From positions 183,508 to 247,507 of the forward strand of contig JAUNUP010000002.1 of NCBI GenBank assembly GCA_030538115.1: DNA of 64,000 nucleotides, given 5' to 3'. The translations under genes were made by a program, and so were the position numbers. The stretch's first letter is position 1. Each line of letters opens with the position of its first letter. This stretch comes from Dermatophilus congolensis (lineage in GTDB: Bacteria; Actinomycetota; Actinomycetes; Actinomycetales; Dermatophilaceae). Below, piece by piece: positions 18,884 to 28,745 of this stretch. Under the pieces are notes generated by a model. That model saw nothing but the letters and a program-made list of their open reading frames with translations. It searched no databases and had not been told where the DNA came from.

Positions 18884-19663
18884 ATGGTCCCGCCCCAAGG
18901 CTCGAACAGTGCGGCCTGGCGCCCAGTCACCAAGGCGCGCGCGTACGAGCTGGTCGTCGACCGCATCGAGGAGCAGATCCTCTCGGGGGCCCTGCGCGTC
19001 GGAGACCGGCTACCCGCCGAACGTGACCTGGCCTCGATGCTCGAGGTCAGCCGCGCGGCCGTGCGCGAGGCGATCCGCACGCTTGAGGCTCAAGGAGTGG
19101 TGCGCGCCGGCGTCGGAGTGGGCCCTGACGGGGGCACGTTCGTGTCGAGCATGCCGAGCGAGGCCATGACCCGCCTGCTGCGCCTGCACGTGGCGCTGAC
19201 GAATTTCACGATGCCCGACGTCATCGAGGCCCGGGTCATGCTCGAACGCCACAGTGCCCGCCTGGCCGCGACCCAGGCGACGCCCGAGGACATCGCGGCC
19301 CTGCGCGCAGTGCTCGACGCGATGGCCGACCCCTCGACCTCCCGCGAAGACTTCAACGACCTCGACACGCGCTTTCACGTGCTCATCGCCGAGGCGGGCC
19401 GCAACCGGCTCATCGCCGACATGACGACGGCGATCCGGGAGTCGATGCGCACCCCGATCCTGCGCTCGTTCCGTGCCACCGACTCGTGGGACGGCCTCAC
19501 GGAGGGCCTCAACCACGGGCACGAAGCGATCTTCGCCGCCATCGAGACCCGCGACGCGAAGGCCGCCGCCGACGCGGTCGAGCAACACATCCGCTACGCC
19601 TACGACCAACTCCGCTACCGCAAGGAAAACCCCGACCCGCAACGCCACGACACAGCAAGCTGA
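18884..19663 (+). CDS. FadR-type GntR regulator of lactate utilisation
   Basis: A 259-residue regulator with an N-terminal winged helix (TKARAYELVVDRIEEQILSG ... LPAERDLASMLEVSRAAVRE) and a C-terminal FCD effector domain (about 95-235). FCD metal/ligand residues are visible: the D of DLDTRFH (about 151-157) and histidines in LNHGHEAIFAAIE and VEQHIRYAY. It is divergent from the lactate permease/lutABC operon, so it is very probably an LldR/LutR-like repressor released by lactate. ATG 18884 is chosen because GAGGAGGAGAG precedes it; an in-frame ATG at 18806 would add a non-conserved basic leader. Confidence 0.88.
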   Translation: MVPPQGSNSAAWRPVTKARAYELVVDRIEEQILSGALRVGDRLPAERDLASMLEVSRAAVREAIRTLEAQGVVRAGVGVGPDGGTFVSSMPSEAMTRLLRLHVALTNFTMPDVIEARVMLERHSARLAATQATPEDIAALRAVLDAMADPSTSREDFNDLDTRFHVLIAEAGRNRLIADMTTAIRESMRTPILRSFRATDSWDGLTEGLNHGHEAIFAAIETRDAKAAADAVEQHIRYAYDQLRYRKENPDPQRHDTAS

Positions 19664-19701
19664 GCCGCGTTGCGGGGGTGACAAGGCGCCGGGTCGCCTC
19701 T

Positions 19702-21201
19702 TCAGTCGTCGGCGGGAGGGCGGCGCATGAGGAGGGCGCCGATGATCGCGCCCGCGCCCAGCACGGCGGCGGTCGCGACACCGGCGCCGACTCCCTGCGC
19801 GAGCGCGCTGGAGGCGGGCGTGCCGCTGGCCACGAGCGCGGTCTGACGTGCCGACATCACCGTGATGACCAGCGCCGTTCCCGCTGCGGCCGCCACCTGC
19901 TGCAGCGTGCTGAGCAGCGCGGAGCCGTGGCCGTACAGCTTCTGCGGCAGCACGCCGAGGCCGCCGGTGAACGTGGGCGTGAACACCAGCGCGAGTGCGA
20001 AACTCACGATGACGTGCAGTACGAGGAAGACGGGCCACGGCGCCCACGTGCTGCCGAACGCCATGAGGGCGAGGCCGACGACGAACATGACGGTGCCCGG
20101 GATGACCAGCGGGCGCGGCCCGAGGCGGTCGTAAAGGCTGCCCACCGTCGGACCCATCAGACCCATGAGCAGCGCACCCGGCATGAGCACGAGACCCGCC
20201 TGCAGCGCGGTGAGGCCGAGATTGCTCTGCAGGTGAATCGGCAGCACGATCACGCCACCCATGAGGGCCATGAACGACAGCGAGGTGATGCTGATCGCGA
20301 TGACGTAAGGGCGGTGACGCAGCACGGCGAGGTTCAGCAGCGGCGTCTTGTCGCGACGACGCAGCGACCCCTGGCGCCACGCGAAGACCGCGGCGGCCAC
20401 GGCTCCGACCACGAGGGTCGGGATCGGCGGCAGAGTGGCGTGCTGATCGCCTCCGATGCTCGACAGGCCGTAGACCACGCCACCGAAACCGACCGCTGTC
20501 AACACGACAGAGAGGATGTCGAGAGAGCCTTCGCTGTCGCCCGGCTCGTGGTCGAAGAGCCGGTACCCGAGCACGAGAACGAGCACCGCCACGGGCAGCA
20601 CGAGTCCGAAAAGCCAACGCCACGAGGCGAACGCGAGCACGATTCCGGAGATCGCCGGGCCGAGAGCCGGAGCCACCGAGATCGCCATCGACACGTTACC
20701 CATCACCCGGCCCCGCTCGTTCTTGGGCACGAGCGACAGCACGGTGGACATGAGCAGCGGCATCATGATGGCCGTACCGCAGGCCTGCACGACGCGACCG
20801 AACAGCAGCACCCCGAAGGCCGGCGCCAGCGCGCAGATGAGCGTGCCCACCGTGAACGAGCCGATCGCCATGAGATACGAGGTGCGCCGACCCACGCGGG
20901 CGAGGAGCCAACCGGTCGTCGGGATGACCACGGCCATCGTCAACATGAACCCGGTCGAGAGCCACTGCGCCTCGCGGGCGGTCACCGAGAACACACGCAT
21001 GAGCTGCGGGATCGCGTTGGTCATGATCGTCTCGTTGAGGATCACGACGAAGGCAGCCACCGTCAGCACGCGCAGGGTCACGCGGTTGCGGGAAGCGGTC
21101 GCGGCGTCGACGACGGTCGGCGTCGTGGAGGCAGCGGGCGCGTCGGATGCGGGCACGTCAGGATTCACGGGATTCTTCCGGGGAGGTGAGGGTCGGCTCA
21201 T
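19702..21201 (-). CDS. DHA2-family (EmrB/QacA) multidrug MFS exporter
   Basis: A 499-residue transporter with 14 predicted helices. DHA2 signatures are visible: LNETIMTNAIPQLMRVF in helix 1 (motif D1), the A-loop LARVGRRTSYL, and motif C in helix 5 (SVAPALGPAISGIVLAFASW). These drug/proton antiporters commonly expel cationic or amphipathic compounds. Here the helix-1 segment reads 'NETI' where many family members have 'D/LDxTI', still within family variation. It converges on the lactate regulator gene and is divergent from an APH-fold kinase gene; no dedicated regulator is adjacent. Confidence 0.9.
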   Translation of the reverse strand: MSRPSPPRKNPVNPDVPASDAPAASTTPTVVDAATASRNRVTLRVLTVAAFVVILNETIMTNAIPQLMRVFSVTAREAQWLSTGFMLTMAVVIPTTGWLLARVGRRTSYLMAIGSFTVGTLICALAPAFGVLLFGRVVQACGTAIMMPLLMSTVLSLVPKNERGRVMGNVSMAISVAPALGPAISGIVLAFASWRWLFGLVLPVAVLVLVLGYRLFDHEPGDSEGSLDILSVVLTAVGFGGVVYGLSSIGGDQHATLPPIPTLVVGAVAAAVFAWRQGSLRRRDKTPLLNLAVLRHRPYVIAISITSLSFMALMGGVIVLPIHLQSNLGLTALQAGLVLMPGALLMGLMGPTVGSLYDRLGPRPLVIPGTVMFVVGLALMAFGSTWAPWPVFLVLHVIVSFALALVFTPTFTGGLGVLPQKLYGHGSALLSTLQQVAAAAGTALVITVMSARQTALVASGTPASSALAQGVGAGVATAAVLGAGAIIGALLMRRPPADD

Positions 21202-21289
21202 CCAGGGTAGAGACGCGCATCACATCCCGTCGAACCGCTATGGCGCAACGATTGCTCACGCACGGACACCGCTGTGTGAGGGTGTCCTC

Positions 21290-22324
21290 ATGGACAGCAC
21301 GACCCCGCAGAGAGTGTCGCCTGACGCGATCCGTGAGGCCGCGTCTCTCGGCGCCTTCGACTGGGAGCCCGGTGCCGTGTCGGAACGGCTGGGCGAGGTC
21401 ACCTCCGTCGGGCTCGGACAGACCTACGAGGCGTGGAAGCTCACCCTCCGCGACGCCGATCCGGTGGCGCTGCGGGTCGTACACCGTCCGATCGAGACGC
21501 TGCCGCGACCGATGCGGCACGAGTTCGCCGCGCTGCGGCTGGTGCCCGAGGGCATCGGGCCACGCGGGCTTCTCATGGACGACACCTCCGACAACCCACT
21601 CGGGCGCCCCTGGATCCTCGCCACATTCGCCCCCGGTGCCGAGAAGCCCGTCGCCGAGTGGACCGACGACGACCTCACGAACAACGCACGACAATTGGCG
21701 AGGTTGCACGAGCCATCGGTGGTCGTGCGGGGCTCGCCCGACTCCCCGGGGCTGTGGTCACTCGACATCGAGGAGGAATTCTCGACGGGGTGGCAGTGGT
21801 GGCACGACCACCACCCCGAGATCACGGCGCGACCGCGATTCCGTGCCCTGCGGCGCCGGGTGGCGACGTTTCTCGAGCGGCGGGCCGGCGAGTTCACGCA
21901 CCTCGACACGTTCGCGCTCATCCACGGTGACCTCGTGGCCACAAACGTCGTCTTCGACGAGGTCGGCACGCCCCGGTACATCGACTGGGAATGGTCCGAA
22001 TACGAGGATGCGGCAAAGGATCTCGCGCTCATCGGCGGAAGGGTGCACGGCGGGCCGTGGTACGTGCCGATGACGCAGGCCCAGGTCGAGGCTTTCGTCG
22101 GCGAGTACGCCTCCGCGCGGGAGGAGATCACCGGCACTCGCCCCGACGTCACCGCGCTCCTGCGCCGCCGAGACGCCTGGGAAGCGCACGAACGCCTCCA
22201 GACGGCGATGCACAACGCGATGAAGGCAGCCGCCCCAGGCACCCCGGACCGAGCCATGTACGCGGACGCGGTCGACACCGTGCTCGCGACGCTCGCACAG
22301 CGCCTCGACGCGGACGAGCGCTGA
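21290..22324 (+). CDS. APH/choline-kinase-fold phosphotransferase
   Basis: A 344-residue protein with the aminoglycoside-phosphotransferase fold. The catalytic loop is LIHGDLVATNVVFDE (about residues 209-223) and the Mg2+-binding segment YIDWEWSEYEDAAKDLALIG follows at about 229. The N-terminal lobe carries PVALRVVHRP where the ATP-contact Lys is usual. Such proteins phosphorylate small hydroxyl compounds (aminoglycosides, macrolides, choline, homoserine); a resistance function cannot be claimed from sequence. The start ATG 21290 has a weak GAGGG upstream. It stops 3 bp before the convergent rlmN gene. Confidence 0.8.
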   Translation: MDSTTPQRVSPDAIREAASLGAFDWEPGAVSERLGEVTSVGLGQTYEAWKLTLRDADPVALRVVHRPIETLPRPMRHEFAALRLVPEGIGPRGLLMDDTSDNPLGRPWILATFAPGAEKPVAEWTDDDLTNNARQLARLHEPSVVVRGSPDSPGLWSLDIEEEFSTGWQWWHDHHPEITARPRFRALRRRVATFLERRAGEFTHLDTFALIHGDLVATNVVFDEVGTPRYIDWEWSEYEDAAKDLALIGGRVHGGPWYVPMTQAQVEAFVGEYASAREEITGTRPDVTALLRRRDAWEAHERLQTAMHNAMKAAAPGTPDRAMYADAVDTVLATLAQRLDADER

Positions 22325-22327
22325 CCC

Positions 22328-23599
22328 TCACGCCGTCGCGGCTGCGAGTTGTCCGCAGGCGCCGTCGATGTCGCTGCCTCTCGTGTCGCGCACCGTTGTC
22401 TGGATCCCGGCCGCGCGGAGGCGTTCGACGAACTGTTGTTCCACACCCTGTCTCGACGCGGTCCACTTCGAGCCCGGAGTGGGGTTGAGCGGGATCGGGT
22501 TCACGTGTACCCATCCCCGGCCGCGCTTGTTCAGCTCCTTGCCGAGCAGGTCTGCGCGCCAGGCCTGGTCGTTGATGTCGCGGATGAGGGCGTACTCGAT
22601 CGACACGCGGCGTTTGGTCGCGTCGAAGTATCGGCGGGCGGCGTCGAGCGCCTCACCGACCTTGTAGCGGTTGTTGATCGGCACGAGCTCGTCGCGCAGT
22701 TCGTCGTCGGGGGCGTGCAGGCTCAGCGCCAATGTCACCGGAATCCCCTCGTCCGCCAGCCGATCGATACCGGGCACGAGCCCGACCGTCGACATCGTGA
22801 TGCCGCGAGCGCTCATCCCGAACCCGTCGGGCGCGGGGTCGACCAGCCGCCGGATCGCGGCGATCGCCCGCTTATAGTTGACGAGCGCCTCCCCCATCCC
22901 CATGAACACGACATTGCTGACGCGCAGCGGCGAGTCACCGGAAACAGCAGACGCGCCGTCGTCGGTGTCATCGCCGGTCTCACCACCCAGTTCGGCCCCC
23001 GACTCCACATCCGCAGCGGCAGCGACCCGCCCGTCACGCAGCATCACAGCCCCGAGCCGAACCTGCTCCACGATCTCCGCCGTCGAGAGGTTTCGGGTGA
23101 ACCCCTCCTGTCCGGTGGCGCAGAACGGACAGTTCATGCCGCAGCCCGCCTGGCTGGAGATGCACATGGTGACGCGTTTCGGGTACCGCATGAGCACGCT
23201 CTCCACGAGAGCCCCGTCGTGCAGCCGCCACACCGACTTGATGGTGCGGCCTCCGTCGGCGACGAGGTCGCGCACGGAGGTGAGCAGCGGCGGCAACAAC
23301 GCCTCGACCAGTTCGCCGCGCGAGGCCTTGGGCAGGTCGCTCATCGCCTCGGCGTCGGTCGTGACATGCGAGAAGTAGTGCGTGGAGAGCTGCTTCGCAC
23401 GAAACGCGGGCTGCCCCAACGCCTTCACGGCCTCCTGCCGCCCGGCCATGTCGAGGTCGGCGAGGTGAGTCGGCGGCATCGGGTTACCAGGAGCCGAGAA
23501 CGTCACCTGCCCGGGACCAGGCCGGCGACGCTGCAGGGTCACGGGAACCGCGGGAGTAGGTGAGCCGGCGGAACGGGGAGACTTGGGAGGAGTTGCCAT
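22328..23599 (-). CDS. rlmN: Dual-specificity 23S rRNA/tRNA adenine-C2 methyltransferase RlmN
   Basis: A 423-residue radical-SAM enzyme that methylates A2503 of 23S rRNA and A37 of some tRNAs. The 4Fe-4S site is CGMNCPFC in [20 protein letters not shown], and the second catalytic cysteine lies in the C-terminal [17 protein letters not shown] replaces the usual GMGEPLxNY. An insertion of about 35 acidic residues ([20 protein letters not shown]) sits between the cluster region and that motif; the family usually has only a few residues there. It is the last gene of the ffh-to-rlmN housekeeping chain but is separated from cdsA by the LacI/ABC block. Confidence 0.94.
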   Translation of the reverse strand: MATPPKSPRSAGSPTPAVPVTLQRRRPGPGQVTFSAPGNPMPPTHLADLDMAGRQEAVKALGQPAFRAKQLSTHYFSHVTTDAEAMSDLPKASRGELVEALLPPLLTSVRDLVADGGRTIKSVWRLHDGALVESVLMRYPKRVTMCISSQAGCGMNCPFCATGQEGFTRNLSTAEIVEQVRLGAVMLRDGRVAAAADVESGAELGGETGDDTDDGASAVSGDSPLRVSNVVFMGMGEALVNYKRAIAAIRRLVDPAPDGFGMSARGITMSTVGLVPGIDRLADEGIPVTLALSLHAPDDELRDELVPINNRYKVGEALDAARRYFDATKRRVSIEYALIRDINDQAWRADLLGKELNKRGRGWVHVNPIPLNPTPGSKWTASRQGVEQQFVERLRAAGIQTTVRDTRGSDIDGACGQLAAATA

Positions 23600-23734
23600 A
23601 GCGCCCCCAGTCTCGCAGGCAACCACCGCGCATCCCACCCGGCGAGGCGAGGCGCTGCATCCGCTCGCCCTCAGGTGTTCGCTCGCGCTTCTTCTCCGGG
23701 TTCCTCGCGTTCATGTCCACCCACAAGAGTTCGC

Positions 23735-23752
23735 GGGGAGAGCGCTCTCCCC
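23735..23752. promoter_or_regulatory. LacI-type operator GGGGAGAGCGCTCTCCCC
   Basis: A perfect 18-bp palindrome centred on GAGCGCTC lies 41 bp before the solute-binding-protein start. The central CG with symmetric half-sites is the known recognition pattern of LacI-family regulators (for example TGNGAGCGCTCNCA in actinobacteria). The LacI gene at the end of the same cluster is the obvious partner. Confidence 0.8.
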
Positions 23753-23793
23753 AGCTGGAGCGCCCCACACACCTCACCTCACAGGAGTCAGAC

Positions 23794-24864
23794 ATGCGCA
23801 GGTCCCTCATCGCTGCCGCCGCCCTCACCTCCACAGCTCTCCTCGCAGCGTGCGGCGGGGGTTCACCCTCGACGGGCGCCTCCGGCGACGCCGCCGCGAG
23901 TGGCGCGGCCGGTCAGCTCGTCGTCTACACGAACTCCGGCTCCGACGGTCGCGACGCGTGGCTCACCGACAAGGCCAAGGCCGCGGGCTTCGACATCCAG
24001 GTCGTACAGGCCGGTGGCGGAGACACGAAGAACAAGCTGATCAACGAGGTCAACAACCCCGTCGCCGACGTGGCGTACGGACTCAACAACTTCTACTTCG
24101 AGCAGGTCGTCAAGGCAGGTGCGATCGAGCCGTACAACCCGTCTTGGGCCGACAAGGTCGACCTCGAGATGGGTGACGCGACCGGCGCGGGCAACTACTG
24201 GCCGATCGTGCAGCAGGGCATCGTGCTCGTCTACAACCCGGCGGGCAAGGCCGGCGTGCCGAACGACTGGCCCGACCTGTGGACCAAGTCGGAGTGGAAG
24301 GAGCGCTACGAGACGCCCGCCTCCGTCACGGGTGCCACCACGCAGCTCGTGCTCTCGGGCATCCTCACCCGCTACACCGACCCGAACGGCGAGATGGGCA
24401 TCTCCGCCGACGGGTGGAAGGCCGTCGAGCAGTTCTTCGCCAACGGCAACCCCGCCGAGAAGGACGTCGACATGTTCAAGCGCCTCGCCGACGGCACGGT
24501 CGACGCGGGTCAGATGTTCACCTCCGGCATTCCCGGCCGCGAGGAGCAGTACAAGATCAAGGTCGCGCAGGCCACCCCCGAGGTGGGTGTGCCGTACGCC
24601 ATCGAGCAGGTTGCACTCGTCAAGGGCTCCAAGAACAAGGAGCAGGCGCAGAAGTTCATCGACTGGTTCGGCGCTGCCGAGCTGCAGTCGGAGTGGAGCA
24701 AGCAGTTCACGACGATGCCCGCCAACAAGGACGCGATCGCGAACGCCGACCCCGCCGTCGTCAAGCTGCACGAGGGCCTCAAGCAGCAGAACATCGACTG
24801 GGCGTTCGTCGGCGAGAACATCGACGGCTGGGTCGAGAAGATCACCCTGGAATACCTGGGCTGA
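23794..24864 (+). CDS. ABC importer solute-binding lipoprotein (AfuA/FbpA class)
   Basis: A 356-residue lipoprotein with signal MRRSLIAAAALTSTALLAAC (lipobox LAAC, Cys20) and a mature part starting QLVVYTNSGSDGRDAWLTDK. The fold is a type 2 periplasmic-binding protein of the Fe3+/hexose-phosphate/2-aminoethylphosphonate class. The iron-binding tandem tyrosines of true FbpA are not evident at the C-terminus. The neighbouring glycerophosphodiester-phosphodiesterase-like enzyme favours a phosphorylated organic ligand over iron. ATG 23794 has AGGAG 7 nt upstream. It is first in the operon with ATPase, fused permease and phosphodiesterase, behind a LacI-type operator. Confidence 0.85.
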   Translation: MRRSLIAAAALTSTALLAACGGGSPSTGASGDAAASGAAGQLVVYTNSGSDGRDAWLTDKAKAAGFDIQVVQAGGGDTKNKLINEVNNPVADVAYGLNNFYFEQVVKAGAIEPYNPSWADKVDLEMGDATGAGNYWPIVQQGIVLVYNPAGKAGVPNDWPDLWTKSEWKERYETPASVTGATTQLVLSGILTRYTDPNGEMGISADGWKAVEQFFANGNPAEKDVDMFKRLADGTVDAGQMFTSGIPGREEQYKIKVAQATPEVGVPYAIEQVALVKGSKNKEQAQKFIDWFGAAELQSEWSKQFTTMPANKDAIANADPAVVKLHEGLKQQNIDWAFVGENIDGWVEKITLEYLG

Positions 24865-24869
24865 GCGTC

Positions 24870-25898
24870 GTGATCCGATTCGACAACGTCACCGTCACGT
24901 TCGGCGACTTCGTCGCGATTCCGGGGCTCGACCTGCGGATCGAGCAGGGTGAGTTCTTCACCCTGCTCGGCCCGTCGGGGTGCGGCAAGACCACCGCGCT
25001 GCGGACTCTCGCCGGGTTCAACATCCCCGCCTCGGGCAAGCTCTTCATCGAGGATCGCGACGTCACCACGATGCCGCCCGACAAGCGCGGCATCGGCATG
25101 GTTTTTCAGAACTACGCCCTGTTCCCGTCGATGAACGTGCGCGACAACATCGCGTTCGGCCTGACGGTCAAGCGATCCGGCCCTGATGTGCGGGCCAAGG
25201 TCGACGACATCGCGGCCCGTGTCGGACTCACCCCCGAGCAGCTCGTCAAGCCCGTCTCTGCCCTCTCGGGTGGGCAGCAGCAGCGGGTCGCCATCGCCCG
25301 CGCGCTCGTGCTCAAACCCCGCATCCTGCTGCTCGACGAGCCCCTGTCGAACCTCGACGCCAAGCTGCGAGGCTCACTGCGCCTCGAACTCAAGGCGCTT
25401 CAGCGCGAATTCGGCATCACCACGGTCTACGTCACGCACGACCAGGAGGAGGCGTTGACGATGAGCGACCGCATCGCCGTGTTCAACCTCGGCCGGGTCG
25501 AGCAGGTCGGCACTCCGCCCGAGATCTACGACGCCTCCGCCACGGAGTTCGTCAGCGAGTTCATCGGAGAGCGTTCGAAGCTCTCCCCCGAGCTCGTCGC
25601 GGCGCTCAACGGCGCCGGGGCCCGCCTCGACCCGTCGCTGAACAGCTACGTCCGGATCGAGAAAGTCGGTTTCCACCAGGGCATCGACGGCGTGGTTCCC
25701 GCCGCCGGGGTCGTGCGGTCGATGAGCTACCACGGCCTCCACACCGAGTACGTGGTCGACGTGCTCGGCAGCCACATCAAGGTGCTGATGAAGGAGGACG
25801 GGCGCGTGCGGCCGGCCATCGGCGACGAGATCACTCTCTACATCCACCCCGGGCACATCATGCAGTACCGGCCCGACGAGGCAAGGGCCGCGTCGTGA
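24870..25898 (+). CDS. ABC importer ATPase (MalK/FbpC/PotA type)
   Basis: A 342-residue ATPase with Walker A GPSGCGKTT (about 35-43), the Q-loop FQNYALFP, signature LSGGQQQRVAIARAL, Walker B ILLLDEPLSNLD and the switch His in VTHDQEEALTMSD. The C-terminal regulatory OB-like region (about 240-342) is the TOBE/MalK type. It starts at GTG 24870, 5 bp after the binding-protein stop, and its own stop overlaps the permease start by GTGA. It energises uptake of the ligand held by the upstream lipoprotein. Confidence 0.93.
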   Translation: MIRFDNVTVTFGDFVAIPGLDLRIEQGEFFTLLGPSGCGKTTALRTLAGFNIPASGKLFIEDRDVTTMPPDKRGIGMVFQNYALFPSMNVRDNIAFGLTVKRSGPDVRAKVDDIAARVGLTPEQLVKPVSALSGGQQQRVAIARALVLKPRILLLDEPLSNLDAKLRGSLRLELKALQREFGITTVYVTHDQEEALTMSDRIAVFNLGRVEQVGTPPEIYDASATEFVSEFIGERSKLSPELVAALNGAGARLDPSLNSYVRIEKVGFHQGIDGVVPAAGVVRSMSYHGLHTEYVVDVLGSHIKVLMKEDGRVRPAIGDEITLYIHPGHIMQYRPDEARAAS

Positions 25899-27772
25899 AG
25901 GCCGGATCAGCCCGGGCGATGTTCCGGTCGCCGTTCGTCATCGTGCTGTGGGCCGTGGTGACGTGGTTCATCGTCACGTTTCTCATCGTCCCGAACGTGA
26001 GCCTGCTCATCGAGACCTTCGGCAATACCGGGCAGCGTTCGGCACTCGACAAGCTCGCCTCCTCAGCGGCGGCCCGGCGATCTCTCGTGAACTCGTTTCT
26101 GCTCGCGGTGCTGCTCACGATCACCGTGAACATCGTCGGCGTCTTCATCGTGCTGGTCACACGGTTCTACAAAGTCAAGGGGTCGCGGTATCTCTGGGCG
26201 GCCTACGCCACGACGTTCCTCTACGGAGGCGTCGTGCTCGTTTCGGGGTACAAGGCCATCTACGGCGAGGGCGGAATTCTCGAGGGAATGGTCGCGAGCA
26301 TCATCCCGGGATTCAGCCAAGAATGGTTCACCGGGCTCGCCGCGGTGCTGTTCGTCATGACGTTCTCGTGTACGACGAACCATCTGCTCTTTCTCACCTC
26401 CGCGGTCGACAACCTCGACCAACAGGCGCTCGAGGCGGCCGAGCTGATGGGCTCGAGCCAGTGGCACACACTGTGGCGGGTCGTGATCCCGCAACTCAAA
26501 CCCACGCTCTTCGCGACGACGATCCTCACGTTTCTCACCGGACTGAGCGCACTGTCGGCGCCGCAACTCATCGGCGGGCGTCAATTCCAGACGATCTCGC
26601 CGATGATCCTCACGTTCGCGCGCTCGGCGACCTCACGCGATATCGCGGCCCTGCTCGCGCTCATCCTCGGTGTGGCGACGCTCATCATGCTGGCGCTGAT
26701 GAACCGTCTGGAGAAGTCGGGCACGTATTTCTCGGTGGCGCGCGTGACCACTCCGCTGAAGAAACAGCGCATCACCAACCCGGTCGGGAATGCGGTCGTC
26801 CACGCCGTTGCCTATGTGCTCGGGGCGATCTACCTCTTTCCGGTACTCGTGATCGTGGCGATGTCGTTCGTGCGCCCGGCCGATCTAGCCAATGGCACGT
26901 TCGGGATCGGATCGTTCACGGTCGAGAACTACGTGCGAGTCCTCGGGCGGGCCGATTCGCTGCAGCCCTTCCTCGTCTCGGTCGCATACGGCGCGGCCAC
27001 GGCGATCATCGTCACGGTGGGGCTCATCTTCATCGCCCGTTACCTGCAGCGCTACGACAACTGGGTCACGCGGCTCACCGAATACCTGCTGCACATCCCG
27101 TGGGTTCTGCCCTCGACGATGATCGCGCTCGGCATCCTGCTCACCTTCGACGTATCCACGCCGTTGCTCTTCGGGCAGGTGCTCACCGGCACCGTGTACG
27201 CGCTGTTGGCCTGCTACATCATCGGCAAGATCCCGTTCACGCTGCGCATGTTCAAGGCGGCGTTCGCGGGCGTCAACACCTCGATGGAGGAGGCCGCGGC
27301 GCTCATGGGCGCAGGCACCCTCGCCGTGTTCCGGCGCATCCTGTTGCCCGCCGTTCTGCCGGTCGCCGCAGCCGTCACGGTGCTCAACTTCAACTCGCTG
27401 CTCGACGACTACGACTCGGCCGTCTTCCTCGCCACACCGAGGCAGCAGCCGCTCGGCGTCGTCATCGCGGCCAACACGCAGTCGGAGATCAACCTCGACG
27501 CCGCCTCCAACACTTTCGTCTACACGGTGGTGCTCATGGTGATCACCGGCCTGACCATGTGGCTCGTCTACGGCCGGCTTCTCGCCAGCCCGGAGGCGCG
27601 CGCGGGTGGCGGCGGCAAACGAGCCAAGCACGGTAAGCGTCTCGCCAGGGAGGCCCTCGCCGCCACCACGGCCGCGTCCGGTGCCTCGTCGGCGCCCGCG
27701 CCCGCCGCTGCAGCGGCTACGCCCCCACTCCCGACATCCACCCCCGACCCGACCCTCAAGGACCAGTCATGA
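25895..27772 (+). CDS. ABC importer permease with two fused MetI-like domains
   Basis: A 625-residue membrane protein containing two binding-protein-dependent permease domains. The ATPase-contact EAA loops are EAAELMGSSQWHTLWRVVIP (about residue 180) and MEEAAALMGAGTLAVFRRIL (about residue 465). The fused two-domain layout is that of FbpB/AfuB/ThiP-type systems, so one polypeptide forms the whole channel. The last 60 residues are an Ala/Pro/Lys-rich cytoplasmic tail of low complexity, probably dispensable. It overlaps the ATPase gene (GTGA) and the downstream phosphodiesterase gene (ATGA), showing tight operon coupling. Confidence 0.92.
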   Translation: MKAGSARAMFRSPFVIVLWAVVTWFIVTFLIVPNVSLLIETFGNTGQRSALDKLASSAAARRSLVNSFLLAVLLTITVNIVGVFIVLVTRFYKVKGSRYLWAAYATTFLYGGVVLVSGYKAIYGEGGILEGMVASIIPGFSQEWFTGLAAVLFVMTFSCTTNHLLFLTSAVDNLDQQALEAAELMGSSQWHTLWRVVIPQLKPTLFATTILTFLTGLSALSAPQLIGGRQFQTISPMILTFARSATSRDIAALLALILGVATLIMLALMNRLEKSGTYFSVARVTTPLKKQRITNPVGNAVVHAVAYVLGAIYLFPVLVIVAMSFVRPADLANGTFGIGSFTVENYVRVLGRADSLQPFLVSVAYGAATAIIVTVGLIFIARYLQRYDNWVTRLTEYLLHIPWVLPSTMIALGILLTFDVSTPLLFGQVLTGTVYALLACYIIGKIPFTLRMFKAAFAGVNTSMEEAAALMGAGTLAVFRRILLPAVLPVAAAVTVLNFNSLLDDYDSAVFLATPRQQPLGVVIAANTQSEINLDAASNTFVYTVVLMVITGLTMWLVYGRLLASPEARAGGGGKRAKHGKRLAREALAATTAASGASSAPAPAAAAATPPLPTSTPDPTLKDQS

Positions 27773-28680
27773 TCCAGTACGGCCAGCCGCAGTACGCGGA
27801 GACGAACGCGATGCTCAACGCAGCGCTCACCCGATGCCGGCCGCTCATCATGGTGCACCGCGGCACACATGCCGGCCTCGTGGTGCAGAACACCGACGCA
27901 GCCGTGCGCGCCGCAGTAACCTCGGGCGCCGACATCATCGAGATCGACCTGGCCCGCTCCACCGACGGGGAGTTCTACGTCTTCCACGACGGCTACGAAC
28001 TCGACCTGCTCGGCCACCGCGCCAACCTCACCACCCTGCCTGCGGCGCAGATCGACGCGATGCCGTACTACCGCTCGCATGGGGTGACCAAGCCCGCGCA
28101 CGTCGAGCGGGCAGCGGCCCTGTTCGAGACGCACCGCGGGCGCACGCTGTTCAACGTCGACCGGTCGTGGTTCTGGTGGCCCGAACTGTTCGGGCTGCTC
28201 GACCAGCTCGACATCGCCGGTCAGATCGTGCTCAAGTGCAACGCCGTCGACGACCTCGTCGCCCACCTCGTCGCGCACCCGGTGAAGTACCCCTTCACCC
28301 CGATGGTGTTCACGATGGAGGAGGCGCTGCGGTATGTCGGCGAACCCGAGCTCAACCTCGTCGGGCTCGAGCTCATCGCGCACGGCCCGGACAGTCCGTT
28401 CCTCGACCCCGCCAACCTCGCCGAGCTGCGCTCCCACGGATTGCACCTCATGGCGAACGCCGAGGTCATCAAGCAAGACACCGCCCTGTTCAACCGGTAC
28501 GACGACGAGGTCGCGATCTTCGACAACCCCGACGCGGGATGGGGGCCGCTCTTCGACCTCGACATGGACATCATCCAGACCGACTGGCCCTGGCTGCTGC
28601 GCGACTACCGCTCCGTTCGGGCCGAGCGCGCCGCTCAAGCCGATCAGGGCGCTCAGGACTCGGCTGCCGAGGCCCGCTGA
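27769..28680 (+). CDS. Glycerophosphodiester phosphodiesterase-like enzyme (GDPD family)
   Basis: A 303-residue protein with the GDPD TIM-barrel hallmarks. LIMVHRGTHAG (about 26-36) supplies the catalytic His/Arg, EIDLARSTDGEFYVFHD (about 59-75) supplies E and D metal ligands and the second catalytic His, and the barrel ends with IIQTDWPWLL. Family members split glycerophosphodiesters into glycerol-3-phosphate and an alcohol with Ca2+ or Mg2+. No signal peptide is visible, so it acts inside the cell, fitting a substrate imported by the preceding ABC genes. It overlaps the permease stop by ATGA. Divergent GDPD members can act on other phosphate esters. Confidence 0.85.
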   Translation: MIQYGQPQYAETNAMLNAALTRCRPLIMVHRGTHAGLVVQNTDAAVRAAVTSGADIIEIDLARSTDGEFYVFHDGYELDLLGHRANLTTLPAAQIDAMPYYRSHGVTKPAHVERAAALFETHRGRTLFNVDRSWFWWPELFGLLDQLDIAGQIVLKCNAVDDLVAHLVAHPVKYPFTPMVFTMEEALRYVGEPELNLVGLELIAHGPDSPFLDPANLAELRSHGLHLMANAEVIKQDTALFNRYDDEVAIFDNPDAGWGPLFDLDMDIIQTDWPWLLRDYRSVRAERAAQADQGAQDSAAEAR

Positions 28681-28745
28681 GCGCGATCCGCGCCACGTTC
28701 TCTGGAGTGGGGTGGCCGGGCGTGCGGATGCGTCAAGATGAATCC

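Noticed and set aside
23794..24864. Ferric-iron binding protein FbpA
   Set aside because: The fold class fits, but the C-terminal tyrosine pair for Fe3+ is not evident and the operon encodes a phosphodiesterase. I kept the broader call.
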